Shown piece after piece: positions 26,729 to 35,583 of a stretch of DNA of 64,000 nucleotides. Both the position numbers and the translations under genes were made by a program. The stretch is from Reyranella sp. Its GTDB lineage: Bacteria; Pseudomonadota; Alphaproteobacteria; Reyranellales; Reyranellaceae. The notes below the pieces were generated by a model, which had not been told where the DNA came from, did no database searches, and saw nothing but the letters and a program-made list of their open reading frames with translations. Within the stretch, counting starts at the first letter, position 1; each line of letters begins with the position of its first letter. The stretch is from assembly GCF_004297405.1 (NCBI RefSeq), contig NZ_SCVC01000006.1:62001-126000 (forward strand). Direction: 5' to 3'.

Positions 26729-28194
26729 AGACGGTTTCGATCGCAGCAAACATCGACCGGACGTTCGAGCGCATGAACGATGCGATCGACAGCATGAACC
26801 TGCTGGAGAGCTTCACCGCGCCGCGTCCCTCCACCGCCGAACGCGGCGCCGCCGGCAAGGCCTTGCGCGACAAGGTGCCGAGGAAGGCGCATGCCCAGTT
26901 CGAGAAGGCCAAGGACCGTCCCGATCCCGTTTCCATCCTGGAACAGCAGAACCTCACGCGCGCGCAGAAGCTGGTGCCGGTGCGCTTCGCGCGCATGCTG
27001 GCCTCACCCTTCGCCTTTTTGCGCGGCTCGGCGGCAGTGATGGCAGCCGATCTGTCCGAAACGCCGGTGACCGGCATGGGTGTCGGCGCTTGCGGCGACA
27101 TGCACGTCTCCAACTTCGGTGTCTTCGCGTCGGCCGAACGCAACCTGATCTTCGCCATCAACGATTTCGACGAAGTGCATCCCGGCCCCTGGGAATGGGA
27201 CCTGAAGCGGCTGGCGGCCAGCGCGGCCGTGTCGGCGCGCTTCATGGGCGGCGACAAGGCGGACGCGGAGGATGCGGCACAGGCGATCGTGCGTTCCTAT
27301 CGCGAGCGCATGCGGCGCTATGCGGAGATGGGCTTCCTCGAGATCTGGTACGACCGCATCGACGACCGCGCCATCCTCGACACCCTGTCGCCAAAGGCCC
27401 GGCGCAACGCCGAGAAGGTGATGGACAAGGCGCGGAGCAAGGGCCATGTCGCGGTCCTCGAGAAGCTCACCGAGGAAGTCGACGGCCAGCATCGCATCAT
27501 CGAGGAAGTGCCGCTCGTCATCCGCGAGACCCACACCGAGCGGGGAATCCCGGTCAACGAAGCGCTCGACCTGATGCTGCGCTCCTACGTAGACTCGCTG
27601 CCGATCGACCGGCGCATCCTGCTGTCGCGCTATCGCATCGTCGATTCGGCCCGCAAGGTGGTGGGCGTCGGCAGCGTCGGCACGGGCTGCTGGGTAGTGC
27701 TGCTGCGGGGCATCGACAACGACGATCCGCTGTTCCTGCAGGTCAAGCAGGCGCAGCAGTCGGTCCTGGAGCCCTATGTCGACCACAAGCTCAGGTTCGA
27801 CAACCAGGGGCGTCGCGTGGTCTTCGGCCAGCGCTTGACGCAGGGCTCGCCCGATATTTTTCTGGGCTGGGGCGAGATCCCCGATCACGGCCATTTCTAT
27901 GTGCGCCAGCTCGCCGACATGAAGGGCAGCATCAAGTTCACCGAAGGCGATGACGGCAGCGTCGAGGAGTTCGTCGAATATTGCAGTCTCTGCGGTTGGG
28001 CGCTGGCGCTGGCGCATGCCAAGTCGGGCGATCCGGCGATGATTGCGGGCTATTGCGGTAACAGCGCCGCGCTCGACGAGGCCATCGGCAAATTCGCGCT
28101 GGCCTACGCCAAGCAGACCGACCAGGACCACGAAGCGCTCGACAAAGCGCGCCGCAGCGGCCGCATCAGGGTCGCCGCGCAGGCCATGGTGTAG
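26725..28194 (+). CDS. DUF2252 domain-containing protein
   Basis: ATGA overlap with MFS; LVPVRFARMLASPFAFLRGSAAVMAADLSETP...GDMHVSNFGVFASAERNLIFAINDFDEVHPGPWEWDLKRLAASAAVSAR. Confidence 0.9.
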   Translation: MKTVSIAANIDRTFERMNDAIDSMNLLESFTAPRPSTAERGAAGKALRDKVPRKAHAQFEKAKDRPDPVSILEQQNLTRAQKLVPVRFARMLASPFAFLRGSAAVMAADLSETPVTGMGVGACGDMHVSNFGVFASAERNLIFAINDFDEVHPGPWEWDLKRLAASAAVSARFMGGDKADAEDAAQAIVRSYRERMRRYAEMGFLEIWYDRIDDRAILDTLSPKARRNAEKVMDKARSKGHVAVLEKLTEEVDGQHRIIEEVPLVIRETHTERGIPVNEALDLMLRSYVDSLPIDRRILLSRYRIVDSARKVVGVGSVGTGCWVVLLRGIDNDDPLFLQVKQAQQSVLEPYVDHKLRFDNQGRRVVFGQRLTQGSPDIFLGWGEIPDHGHFYVRQLADMKGSIKFTEGDDGSVEEFVEYCSLCGWALALAHAKSGDPAMIAGYCGNSAALDEAIGKFALAYAKQTDQDHEALDKARRSGRIRVAAQAMV

Positions 28195-28227
28195 CAGGGC
28201 GACTGCGGGCGACTGGGGCAACGACCA

Positions 28228-28339
28228 CCTCACCCTGAGGAGCGCCGTGAAGCGGCGCGTCTCGAAGGGTGGGCCTCAGGCAAGGTGCTCGTTCCCATCC
28301 TTCGAGACGCCGTGCTCCGCACGGCCCTCAGGATGAGGA
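28228..28339. repeat. RPE-like interspersed palindromic repeat
   Basis: CCTCACCCTGAGGAGCGCCGTGAAGCGGCGCGTCTCGAAGGGTGG...CCATCCTTCGAGACGCCGTGCTCCGCACGGCCCTCAGGATGAGG, imperfect inverted repeat. Confidence 0.8.
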
Positions 28340-28351
28340 TTTGTGGTTTCC

Positions 28352-31300
28352 TCAGGTCAGGAGCGAGAGCTTCACGATCATGTCGTTGTAGTCGAAGTCG
28401 ACACCGGCGGTGGCGGCGTTCATGTCTTCGAAGCCGAAGGTGTTTTCGCCGAACACGCGGACGTGGGTCGTGCCGTCCGGGTTCGCGGTCAGCGTCGTCG
28501 TGGCATCGATGGTGAACATATTGCCAAGCGGATTGACCAGCACCGGCGCGTAGTAGCCGTCGCCGCCCGCCACGGTCCAGACGGCCGACGACGTTCCGGT
28601 CGAATTGCCCTGGGTCGAGCTGAACTCCCAGTGCTGGGCCATGGCCGCGCGGAAGGCGTCGGTGTTGCCGTAGGCCACGCCGCCGACCTGGAGCTGCTCG
28701 GTATTGGCCGGGTTCTGGTCCATGCGCACGAAGTGGACCGTGTTGGCGTAGGCGCCGCTCCACGCCAGGTCGACCTGCACCTGGCTGCCCTGCGTGAGAT
28801 AGACCCAGGCATGGTCGGTGATGCGCTGGCTCGCGGCCAGCACCGCCGATTCGCTCAGCGTATTGTCGACCGTGGCGGTGAAGTTGATCTGGCCGCCGCT
28901 GCCGGCAACGGACACCGCGAGCGTGCCGCTGCCGGTGACGTTCGTGGTCGGGTTGAGGTTGATCACGTCGTCGCCGGTAACGATGGCGAACTTCAGGTTG
29001 TCGCCGGCCGGCAGATAGACCGACTGCTGGCCGGTGTAGAACATCTGTCCGTTGTCGGCCGCCACGGCGCCGATCTTGGCCAGGGTCGCGTCGACCAGCG
29101 AAGTTGTGGTGCCGCTGCCGTCGCGGTTCAGCATGGCGCCGCTGCTGTCGGTGGCGTAGGCGATCAGCGTGCCGTTCTTCAGGGTCGAGCTGGAGACCGT
29201 GAGGTCGATCCAGTTACCGGCCGTGGTGCCGGGAGCCCCGGGGGTGAGCGTCAGCGCCGTGCCACCGCCCGCGGCCACCAGCGGCAGGGTGGCGAGGTTG
29301 ACGCTGAAGTCGAGGAGCTGCGTGGCCTCGCCGACCGGGTTGGTAAGCCCCCAGTCCTGCGGCAGGTACTGCTGCATGAAGACGCTGTAGTTGCCGTTGC
29401 CGAATTGCGTGCTCATCGCCGTATGCCAGTCGCCGCTTGCGTTCGCCTGCGTGACGATGGGCGTCATGATCCAGTTCGGATTGCCGAGGTTGGAGGCCGT
29501 CAGCTCGGCGACATTGTTGGGCGGCAGGACGTTGTTCGATCCCGGCGTGGAGCTGAAGGCGAGGCTGCCCAGCACCATGTTGGTCGGGTCGGCAATGGGC
29601 GTGAACGTACCGCCCTGGTCGTAGCCGACCTGGGGCGCAGCCAGGTTCTTTGGCGGTGGTGGCGGGGTCGGATTGGCGGTGGAGAAATAGATCGGATCGT
29701 AGGTGATGGCCGTACCGCCGCCGTTGGTCGAGAACTTGGCGGTATTGTTCGGGCTGATCACGGCGGCAGCGCCGCCGTCGATCTGGGCGGTCGTGATCGT
29801 GCTCTCGGTGCCCTGGACGTACATGTTGTACGTCTTGCCGAGCGTACCGCTGCCGATCGTGAGCTGGTACCAGCCGGTGTCGCCGGCCGACGGCATGAAG
29901 ACGTTGCTGATCGCGAAGCCGCCCACCGCAGTATAGGGGTTGGTGGCGTCGAGCTTCCAGCCCAGCGTCGCGTCGGGAACGATCTGATAATAGTTGCCGT
30001 AGTTGGGGGAGGCGGACGACGACACGTCGAAGCGGATGAACCCCTTGCTGTCGGCATGGGCGTCGCCCGGCGAATACATGCCGAAGGTGATCGGCGTGCC
30101 CGCCTTGGGCGCGAAGGTGCCCGCCACCGACATGTCGAAGATGAACGTGTTGGTGCTGTGCGTGGTGGTGGGGATCGGCAGGGCGCCGGAGATATAGGGA
30201 ATGCCGGTCTGCGGGGCGTAGCCGGACGGGGTTTCGTTGAAGTCGTACAGCGTGACGTTGATCGACGACACGTTCGCCGAGCCGTTCCACAGGCTGATCT
30301 GCGGATTGGTGCCGCCGGTCGAGAGCAGGTCGGAGTACGAGTAGCCGTAAGCGTTGCCAAGCTTCGCAAAGGTCGCGGCCAGCGGATCGTAGAACATCTG
30401 CCGGTCGGGGCCGGGCGTGCCGGTTCCGGTGCCGAGCGTGTTGGTATAGCCGTAGTGGTTGGTGCCTGCCGGGGCGTTGATGGCCGCGTAGCTGTACGGC
30501 GCGTCCCAGTTCCAGGTCTGGTTGAAGCTGATCGTTTCCTTGATCGTGGGGTTGGCCGAGTTGGCCTTGCCGCCCCAGTAGCCGGCGTCGAAGCCCGCGA
30601 CGAAATACTTGGTGATATCGCCCCAGGCGTTGTTGGGCGTAAAGGTGTTGAAGGTCTGGGTGGGCGTCGCGTCGCCCTTGTTCGCGTAGATGTTGAGCGC
30701 GCCGGTCTGGGCGTAGATGTTCTGCTGCAGCTCGGTCGAGGTGATACCGATCACGCCCGTCGTCGTGGTGACGCCGGTCATCTCCACGGGCGTCAGCCAG
30801 AACATGTCGCGGGACTGGTCGTAGCTCACGCCGTAGTAGGAGAGGCTCGGCGGTACGGCCGGATTGCCGTCCTTGGCGGCCACGCCGTTGAAGTAGGAGG
30901 CGAGGTAGGCCTGGTCGGCAATGCCCTTGAACTTGTTGACGTAGGCCGCCCAGTCGGCCGAGACGTTGGCCGGATTGCTGGGCACGTTGCTGCCGGCCAG
31001 CAGGGCCTCGCGCAACTGGTTCAGCGGCGAACCGCCGGATCCCGGACCTGCGCTCGGGGCGAAGGTGTAGTGCTCGGTGCCGGCCGGCAGGTTGGCCTGG
31101 AGAGCCGCATAGATATCGGCGGCACTCGCATTGTAGCCGCGCGTCACGCCGCCGGCCGAGATTTGCAGGGTCGAGCCGAACTGGACGATGCTGGTGATGT
31201 CGGCGACATCGGCGGCGTGGTTGGAGATCGTGGCCTCGACCACGTCGTAGCGATAGTTCCTGGCGATCGAGTCTTCGAAGTAGAGGCTGCCCGGCTGCAC

Positions 31301-31579
31301 GATCGTGCTGGGGTCGAGCGGCGCGATGCCGGTGCCCTTGGTCTGCTGGACGACAAAATAGACGGTGCCGGACAGGAAGGTGCCGTCGCCCTGGGTCAGA
31401 TCGAGCTGCGGGTTGACCGCGGCGACGCCGTCGGTGACCAGCGCAACCTGCGTAAGCTTGGTCGCCGGCGTGCCGTCGAACGCGAAGGCCCAGGCATAGA
31501 CGCCGTTGCCTGACCCACCGAGTGTCAGATTAGCCTTGTAGGTGTCGCTCAGCGCGACGTTCATTACCGTGTTCGCCAT
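28352..31579 (-). CDS. Large protein with GH64/beta-1,3-glucanase-like N-terminal region and DUF4114-like C-terminus
   Basis: FLSGTVYFVVQQTKGTG...IVQPGSLYFEDSIARNYRYDVVEATISN...; C-terminus VRVFGENTFGFEDMNAATAGVDFDYNDMIVKLSLL resembles DUF4114; no obvious signal peptide. Confidence 0.55.
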   Translation of the reverse strand: MANTVMNVALSDTYKANLTLGGSGNGVYAWAFAFDGTPATKLTQVALVTDGVAAVNPQLDLTQGDGTFLSGTVYFVVQQTKGTGIAPLDPSTIVQPGSLYFEDSIARNYRYDVVEATISNHAADVADITSIVQFGSTLQISAGGVTRGYNASAADIYAALQANLPAGTEHYTFAPSAGPGSGGSPLNQLREALLAGSNVPSNPANVSADWAAYVNKFKGIADQAYLASYFNGVAAKDGNPAVPPSLSYYGVSYDQSRDMFWLTPVEMTGVTTTTGVIGITSTELQQNIYAQTGALNIYANKGDATPTQTFNTFTPNNAWGDITKYFVAGFDAGYWGGKANSANPTIKETISFNQTWNWDAPYSYAAINAPAGTNHYGYTNTLGTGTGTPGPDRQMFYDPLAATFAKLGNAYGYSYSDLLSTGGTNPQISLWNGSANVSSINVTLYDFNETPSGYAPQTGIPYISGALPIPTTTHSTNTFIFDMSVAGTFAPKAGTPITFGMYSPGDAHADSKGFIRFDVSSSASPNYGNYYQIVPDATLGWKLDATNPYTAVGGFAISNVFMPSAGDTGWYQLTIGSGTLGKTYNMYVQGTESTITTAQIDGGAAAVISPNNTAKFSTNGGGTAITYDPIYFSTANPTPPPPPKNLAAPQVGYDQGGTFTPIADPTNMVLGSLAFSSTPGSNNVLPPNNVAELTASNLGNPNWIMTPIVTQANASGDWHTAMSTQFGNGNYSVFMQQYLPQDWGLTNPVGEATQLLDFSVNLATLPLVAAGGGTALTLTPGAPGTTAGNWIDLTVSSSTLKNGTLIAYATDSSGAMLNRDGSGTTTSLVDATLAKIGAVAADNGQMFYTGQQSVYLPAGDNLKFAIVTGDDVINLNPTTNVTGSGTLAVSVAGSGGQINFTATVDNTLSESAVLAASQRITDHAWVYLTQGSQVQVDLAWSGAYANTVHFVRMDQNPANTEQLQVGGVAYGNTDAFRAAMAQHWEFSSTQGNSTGTSSAVWTVAGGDGYYAPVLVNPLGNMFTIDATTTLTANPDGTTHVRVFGENTFGFEDMNAATAGVDFDYNDMIVKLSLLT

Positions 31580-31809
31580 ATTCGAGTCTCCGCCCCCCGT
31601 AGAGAATCGATCGCCCGTACTGTCTTGGTTGTTCGGCCGACTTGTTCTTCACTCGGTGTGACCATACCTGACGCGAAACGATTGCCAAACATCTTTGCCA
31701 AGTTTTGCCAGGTGTCGTCGTCGACAAGGCCAATTTCGACCGCGGCCGAAACGACGGCCACGCGCCGTCCGATAAAACGCTCCTGTCAACCTTCGACGGG
31801 AGAACTCAC

Positions 31810-32121
31810 ATGACCAATCTTCACACGCTGAAAGACGGACTTGTCGTTACCGCTTTCTGGGAAGCGAAACCCGGCGAGACCGACGCCGTCGCCGCAATCG
31901 TCCGCCAGTTCCTGCCCCAGGCGCAGAACGAACCGGGCGTGCACGCCTTCCAGATCCATCAATCGCTCACCGAGCCCGAGAAGTTCTTCTTCTACGAAGT
32001 CTTCAAGGACGAAGCGGCCTTCGCCGATCATCAGCAGACCGATCACTTCAAGACGCTGATCGTCGGTCAGGCCGTGCCGAAGCTCGCCAACCGCGTGCGC
32101 ACGCAACACCGCTTCGTGTGA
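31810..32121 (+). CDS. Antibiotic biosynthesis monooxygenase (ABM) domain protein
   Basis: LVVTAFWEAKPGETDAVAAIVRQFLPQAQNEPGVHAFQIHQSLTEPEKFFFYEVFKDEAAFADHQQTDHFK. Confidence 0.9.
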   Translation: MTNLHTLKDGLVVTAFWEAKPGETDAVAAIVRQFLPQAQNEPGVHAFQIHQSLTEPEKFFFYEVFKDEAAFADHQQTDHFKTLIVGQAVPKLANRVRTQHRFV

Positions 32122-32215
32122 TCCGAAGCCTTTGGACGGACTGTAGAGTCCGGAGTCCGCCAGACCGGACGGTCGTCGCTCCCTAGCTTCGGTGTTCAAG
32201 CAACGGAGCAGGACG

Positions 32216-32626
32216 ATGACCGATCAGGACGTTCAGGAGTTCGTAACCAAGTTCGCCGCCGCTTGGGCAGCACGCGACGGCGAGGCGTTTCTGGCGCTGT
32301 GGCATCCCGACGGTGTGCTGCATTCGCCGCACTACGACCGCCCGGTGACCGGCAAGGAGTTCGGGCGGTTCACCGATTTCGTGGCTGAAATCGCGCCCGA
32401 TCTCGTCTGGCAGCTCCTCGACTGGACGTGGCGCGGCGAGGTGGTGATTGTCGAGTGGCAGGCGACGCGCGTTCACGGTGGTGTTCGTTTCAACACGCGC
32501 GGCGTCGACAAGTTTCGGCTGCGCGACGGCAAGATCGTCGAGGAGCGGGTCTACACCGACACGGCGCCAATGCGCGCCGCGCGACGAGGCGAACAACTGG
32601 AACCGCTCGTTCGGCTCGCGATTTGA
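32216..32626 (+). CDS. SnoaL-like/NTF2 family protein
   Basis: VTKFAAAWAARDGEAFLALWHPDGVLHSPHYDRPVTGKEFGRFTDFVAEIAPDLVWQLLDWTWRGEVVIVEW. Confidence 0.85.
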   Translation: MTDQDVQEFVTKFAAAWAARDGEAFLALWHPDGVLHSPHYDRPVTGKEFGRFTDFVAEIAPDLVWQLLDWTWRGEVVIVEWQATRVHGGVRFNTRGVDKFRLRDGKIVEERVYTDTAPMRAARRGEQLEPLVRLAI

Positions 32627-32639
32627 GACGGGCTGGGCG

Positions 32640-32710
32640 CGCGCCAGTAAAGCGCGGAGGTTACTCCGCGCGAACTGGCGCGATCATGACCGCGCGACTG
32701 GAGTCGCGCG
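32640..32710. terminator. Pair of strong hairpins between convergent genes, possible bidirectional terminator/palindromic repeat
   Basis: CGCGCCAGT/ACTGGCGCG enclosing GCGCGGAG-GTTA-CTCCGCGC (32640-32682), then CGCGCGACT-GG-AGTCGCGCG (32691-32710). Confidence 0.6.
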
Positions 32711-32719
32711 CCCCCGGCT

Positions 32720-34765
32720 TTACGCCGCCGCCTGTGCCTTCCAGGGGCCGACGTCGAGGAAGGTGCTCTGGTAGGTGGCACCTTCGCCCATGTCGGTGTA
32801 GCGGTCCGAGCAGAGCATGTTGATCGTGCCGGACACCGCCTCGGACGTCGGGCGCTGGCCGGGGACCAGCAGCACGCCGGGCTGCACCTCGTCGACGACC
32901 TTCAGCATCAGGCCGACCTCGCCGCGTTCGTTGAACACGCGCACCTGGTCGCCATCCTTCAGGCCGCGCTTGGCGGCGTCCTCGGGATGCAGGATGCAGA
33001 AGGGCTGGCCCTCGCGCTTGCGCAGGAAGCCGACGCCGGAGAAGGCGGTGTGCGCCTGGAAGTAGCCTGGCGCCGTCAGCAGGCGCAGCGGCCACTTCTT
33101 GGCGTCCGCCACTTCGGTTGGATCGGGCTGCCAGTCGGGGATCGGCGACAGGCCCTGCTTGGCGAGCTGCTCGGAATAGAATTCCAGCTTGCCCGACGGT
33201 GTCTTGAAGGGCTGACCCTGCCAGTCATGCGCGATGTGGTGCGGCTCACCGGCAAAGAGCTTCGCCGGATCGGCCTTGGCGGCGGGACCGGTCGCGCCCT
33301 TGAACAGTTCTTCGGCCGCCTCGCGCGGCGTGAGGGTGAAGATGCGGTCCTTCACGCCCATGCGCTGCGCCAGCGCCTGAGCGACATGGAAGTTGGAGCG
33401 CGCTTCGCCGGCCGGTTCCGCGGCCTTCTGGCCCCACTGCATCCAGTAGGCGCCGTAGGCGCGATAGAGATCGTCGGTCTCGAGATAGCTCGCGGCCGGC
33501 AGCACGATGTCGGCATAGCGCGCCGTGTCGGTCATGAACGGGTCATGCACGACGGTGAACAGATCCTCGCGACTCAGACCTTTCTGCACCTTGTGCACTT
33601 CCGGGCAGGTCACGGCCGGATTGTTGGCCGAGACATAGAGCGCGCGGAGCGGCGGGTCCTTCATGTTGAGAAGTTCTTCGCCGAGGCGCAGGTGGTTCAC
33701 CATGCGCGCCGTCGCCGGGCCCGAAGGCTTGCGCACGGCGGCGTAGTTGAGATCGCACGACGCGGCCGTCAGCAGCAGCGAGCCGCCACCCTTGACGGCG
33801 TAGTGGCCGGTGACGCCCGGCAGAAGCACCACGGTGCGCAGTGCCTGGCCGCCATTGACGAGGCGGGTCATGCCTTCGCCGAGACGGATGAGGGCGGCCT
33901 TGGCGTTGCCATACATCGCGGCGAACTTCTCGATGTCGGCCACCGAGAGGCCGGTGATCTCGGCGGTGCGCTCCGGCGTGAACCTCGGCAGGACGTCGCG
34001 CTCGACCTTGTCGAAGCCCAAGGTGTGCTGGGCGATGTAGTCGCGGTTGGCGAGGCCGTCACGCACCAGGATGTGCATGACGCCCAACGCGAGCGCGGCA
34101 TCAGTGCCGATGCGGATCGGCAGATAGAGGTCGGCCGCCTTGGCGCTGCGCGTGCGGCGTGGATCGATCACGACGATCGGCATGCCGCGCTGCTTCTTCT
34201 GCGCTTCGGCGAGCGCCCAGAAATGGACGTTGGTGGCCGCAAGGTCAGCGCCCCACGATACGACGAGGTCGGAATGCACGACCGATTCGGGATCGGCGCC
34301 GCCTACGGGGCCCACCGTCACATCCCACGCGGTCTCGCAGCAGGTGTCGCACACCGTGCCGGCCTGCAGGCGCGACGTGCCGAGCGCGTGGAAGAGGCCG
34401 CCGACCAGCCCGCGGTTCATCAGGCCCTGATGGGCGGAGTAGGCGTAACCCAGGATCGCTTCGGGGCCGCTCTCGGCGATGATTGCCTTCCAGCGCGTGG
34501 CGATCTCGTCGAGCGCTTCGTCCCAGGTAATGCGCGTGAACTGGCCCGAACCCTTGGGGCCGCTGCGGCGCAGAGGCGTCGCGATGCGCTCCGGTGAGTT
34601 CACCAGATCGGCGTCGCGGTTGACCTTGCCGCAGGCGAAGCCTGCCGTATAGGGATGGTCGGGGTCGCCCTGGACGCGCACCACCTTGCCGTTATCGACA
34701 TGTGCAATGAGAGAGCACATGTCAGGACAATCGTGCGCACAGACAACTCGTACAGACTTCACCAC
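32720..34765 (-). CDS. Molybdopterin-dependent oxidoreductase (DMSO reductase family, [4Fe-4S] N-terminus)
   Basis: VVCAHDCPDMCSLIAHVDNGKVVRVQGDPDHPYTAGFACGKVN...; molybdopterin family layout. Confidence 0.92.
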   Translation of the reverse strand: MVKSVRVVCAHDCPDMCSLIAHVDNGKVVRVQGDPDHPYTAGFACGKVNRDADLVNSPERIATPLRRSGPKGSGQFTRITWDEALDEIATRWKAIIAESGPEAILGYAYSAHQGLMNRGLVGGLFHALGTSRLQAGTVCDTCCETAWDVTVGPVGGADPESVVHSDLVVSWGADLAATNVHFWALAEAQKKQRGMPIVVIDPRRTRSAKAADLYLPIRIGTDAALALGVMHILVRDGLANRDYIAQHTLGFDKVERDVLPRFTPERTAEITGLSVADIEKFAAMYGNAKAALIRLGEGMTRLVNGGQALRTVVLLPGVTGHYAVKGGGSLLLTAASCDLNYAAVRKPSGPATARMVNHLRLGEELLNMKDPPLRALYVSANNPAVTCPEVHKVQKGLSREDLFTVVHDPFMTDTARYADIVLPAASYLETDDLYRAYGAYWMQWGQKAAEPAGEARSNFHVAQALAQRMGVKDRIFTLTPREAAEELFKGATGPAAKADPAKLFAGEPHHIAHDWQGQPFKTPSGKLEFYSEQLAKQGLSPIPDWQPDPTEVADAKKWPLRLLTAPGYFQAHTAFSGVGFLRKREGQPFCILHPEDAAKRGLKDGDQVRVFNERGEVGLMLKVVDEVQPGVLLVPGQRPTSEAVSGTINMLCSDRYTDMGEGATYQSTFLDVGPWKAQAAA

Positions 34766-34803
34766 GCCGCCTCCCGTTGGGTATCGCGGCGCGAGTGTAG
34801 CAG

Positions 34804-34825
34804 AGGCCCGGAAGAAACCGGGCCT
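34804..34825 (-). terminator. Hairpin after rpmE (no clear U-tract)
   Basis: AGGCCCGG-AAGAAA-CCGGGCCT perfect 8-bp stem overlapping the rpmE stop. Confidence 0.55.
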
Positions 34826-35139
34826 TACTTCTTCTTGGCTGCGCCCTTAGCCGGCGTTGCTTCCGGTGCTGCGTCCGCCTTGGTGCCCGACCCCTTGAGG
34901 CCGGCGCCCATGGCCGCAGTCGCCGATCCGGTCATGCCGAAGCGATCCTTGAAGCGCTGCACGCGACCGCCACGGTCGATGCTCTGGCGCACGCCCGTCC
35001 AGGCCGGGTGCGTCTTGGGGTCGATATCGAGGCGGAGGCTCGCGCCTTCCTTGCCCCAGGTCGACTTCGTCTCGAAGGACGTTCCGTCCGTCATCACCAC
35101 GGTGATCTTGTGGTAGGCGGGGTGAATCTTCTCTTGCAT
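34825..35139 (-). CDS. rpmE: 50S ribosomal protein L31 with Lys/Ala-rich C-terminal extension
   Basis: [49 protein letters not shown]...RFKDRFG. Confidence 0.95.
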   Translation of the reverse strand: MQEKIHPAYHKITVVMTDGTSFETKSTWGKEGASLRLDIDPKTHPAWTGVRQSIDRGGRVQRFKDRFGMTGSATAAMGAGLKGSGTKADAAPEATPAKGAAKKK

Positions 35140-35267
35140 GAACTTTCTCCAGCGCTTCAGGGCCGATTACCGACCGGCCTGCGACAGGGCCGCGGGTATA
35201 CAGGCCCGGGGACGCGGCCACAAGTCGGTTGTCCGGGCCTGCCGTGGCCTGTAGACCGGCCCGGATC

Positions 35268-35573
35268 ATGACCGATTCAGCATTCGAAAGCCTCGCCGAC
35301 AGCCTGCTCGCCGCCCTCGAGGAGGCGATCGCCGATCATGCCGATGCTGAACTGCAGGGCGGGGTGCTCACCGTCGAGGGCGATGAGGGCACCTGGATCG
35401 TCAACAAACATGCACCCACCCGGCAAGTCTGGCTGAGTTCGCCCAAGAGCGGGGCGCGGCACTATGCCTTCGCGGCCGATGCCGGGAAGTGGCTGGATAC
35501 GCGCGGCGGCGGCGATCTGCTGGAGGTCCTGTCGGCGGAATTCGGCCTCCCGATCCGCTGGTCGGCCCCATGA
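35268..35573 (+). CDS. cyaY: Iron donor protein CyaY (frataxin family)
   Basis: FESLADSLLAALEEAIADHADAELQGGVLTVEGDEGTWIVNKHAPTRQVWLSSPKSGARHYAF. Confidence 0.92.
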   Translation: MTDSAFESLADSLLAALEEAIADHADAELQGGVLTVEGDEGTWIVNKHAPTRQVWLSSPKSGARHYAFAADAGKWLDTRGGGDLLEVLSAEFGLPIRWSAP

Positions 35574-35583
35574 GGGCAGCGAC

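Noticed and set aside
28343-31513. 1056-aa plus-strand ORF overlapping the glucanase-like gene
   Set aside because: Shadow ORF antisense to a coherent minus-strand protein; composition rich in V/G/R/H, no recognisable domain
31564-31761. 65-aa minus-strand ORF overlapping the start of the glucanase-like gene
   Set aside because: No recognisable family and overlaps another start; insufficient support
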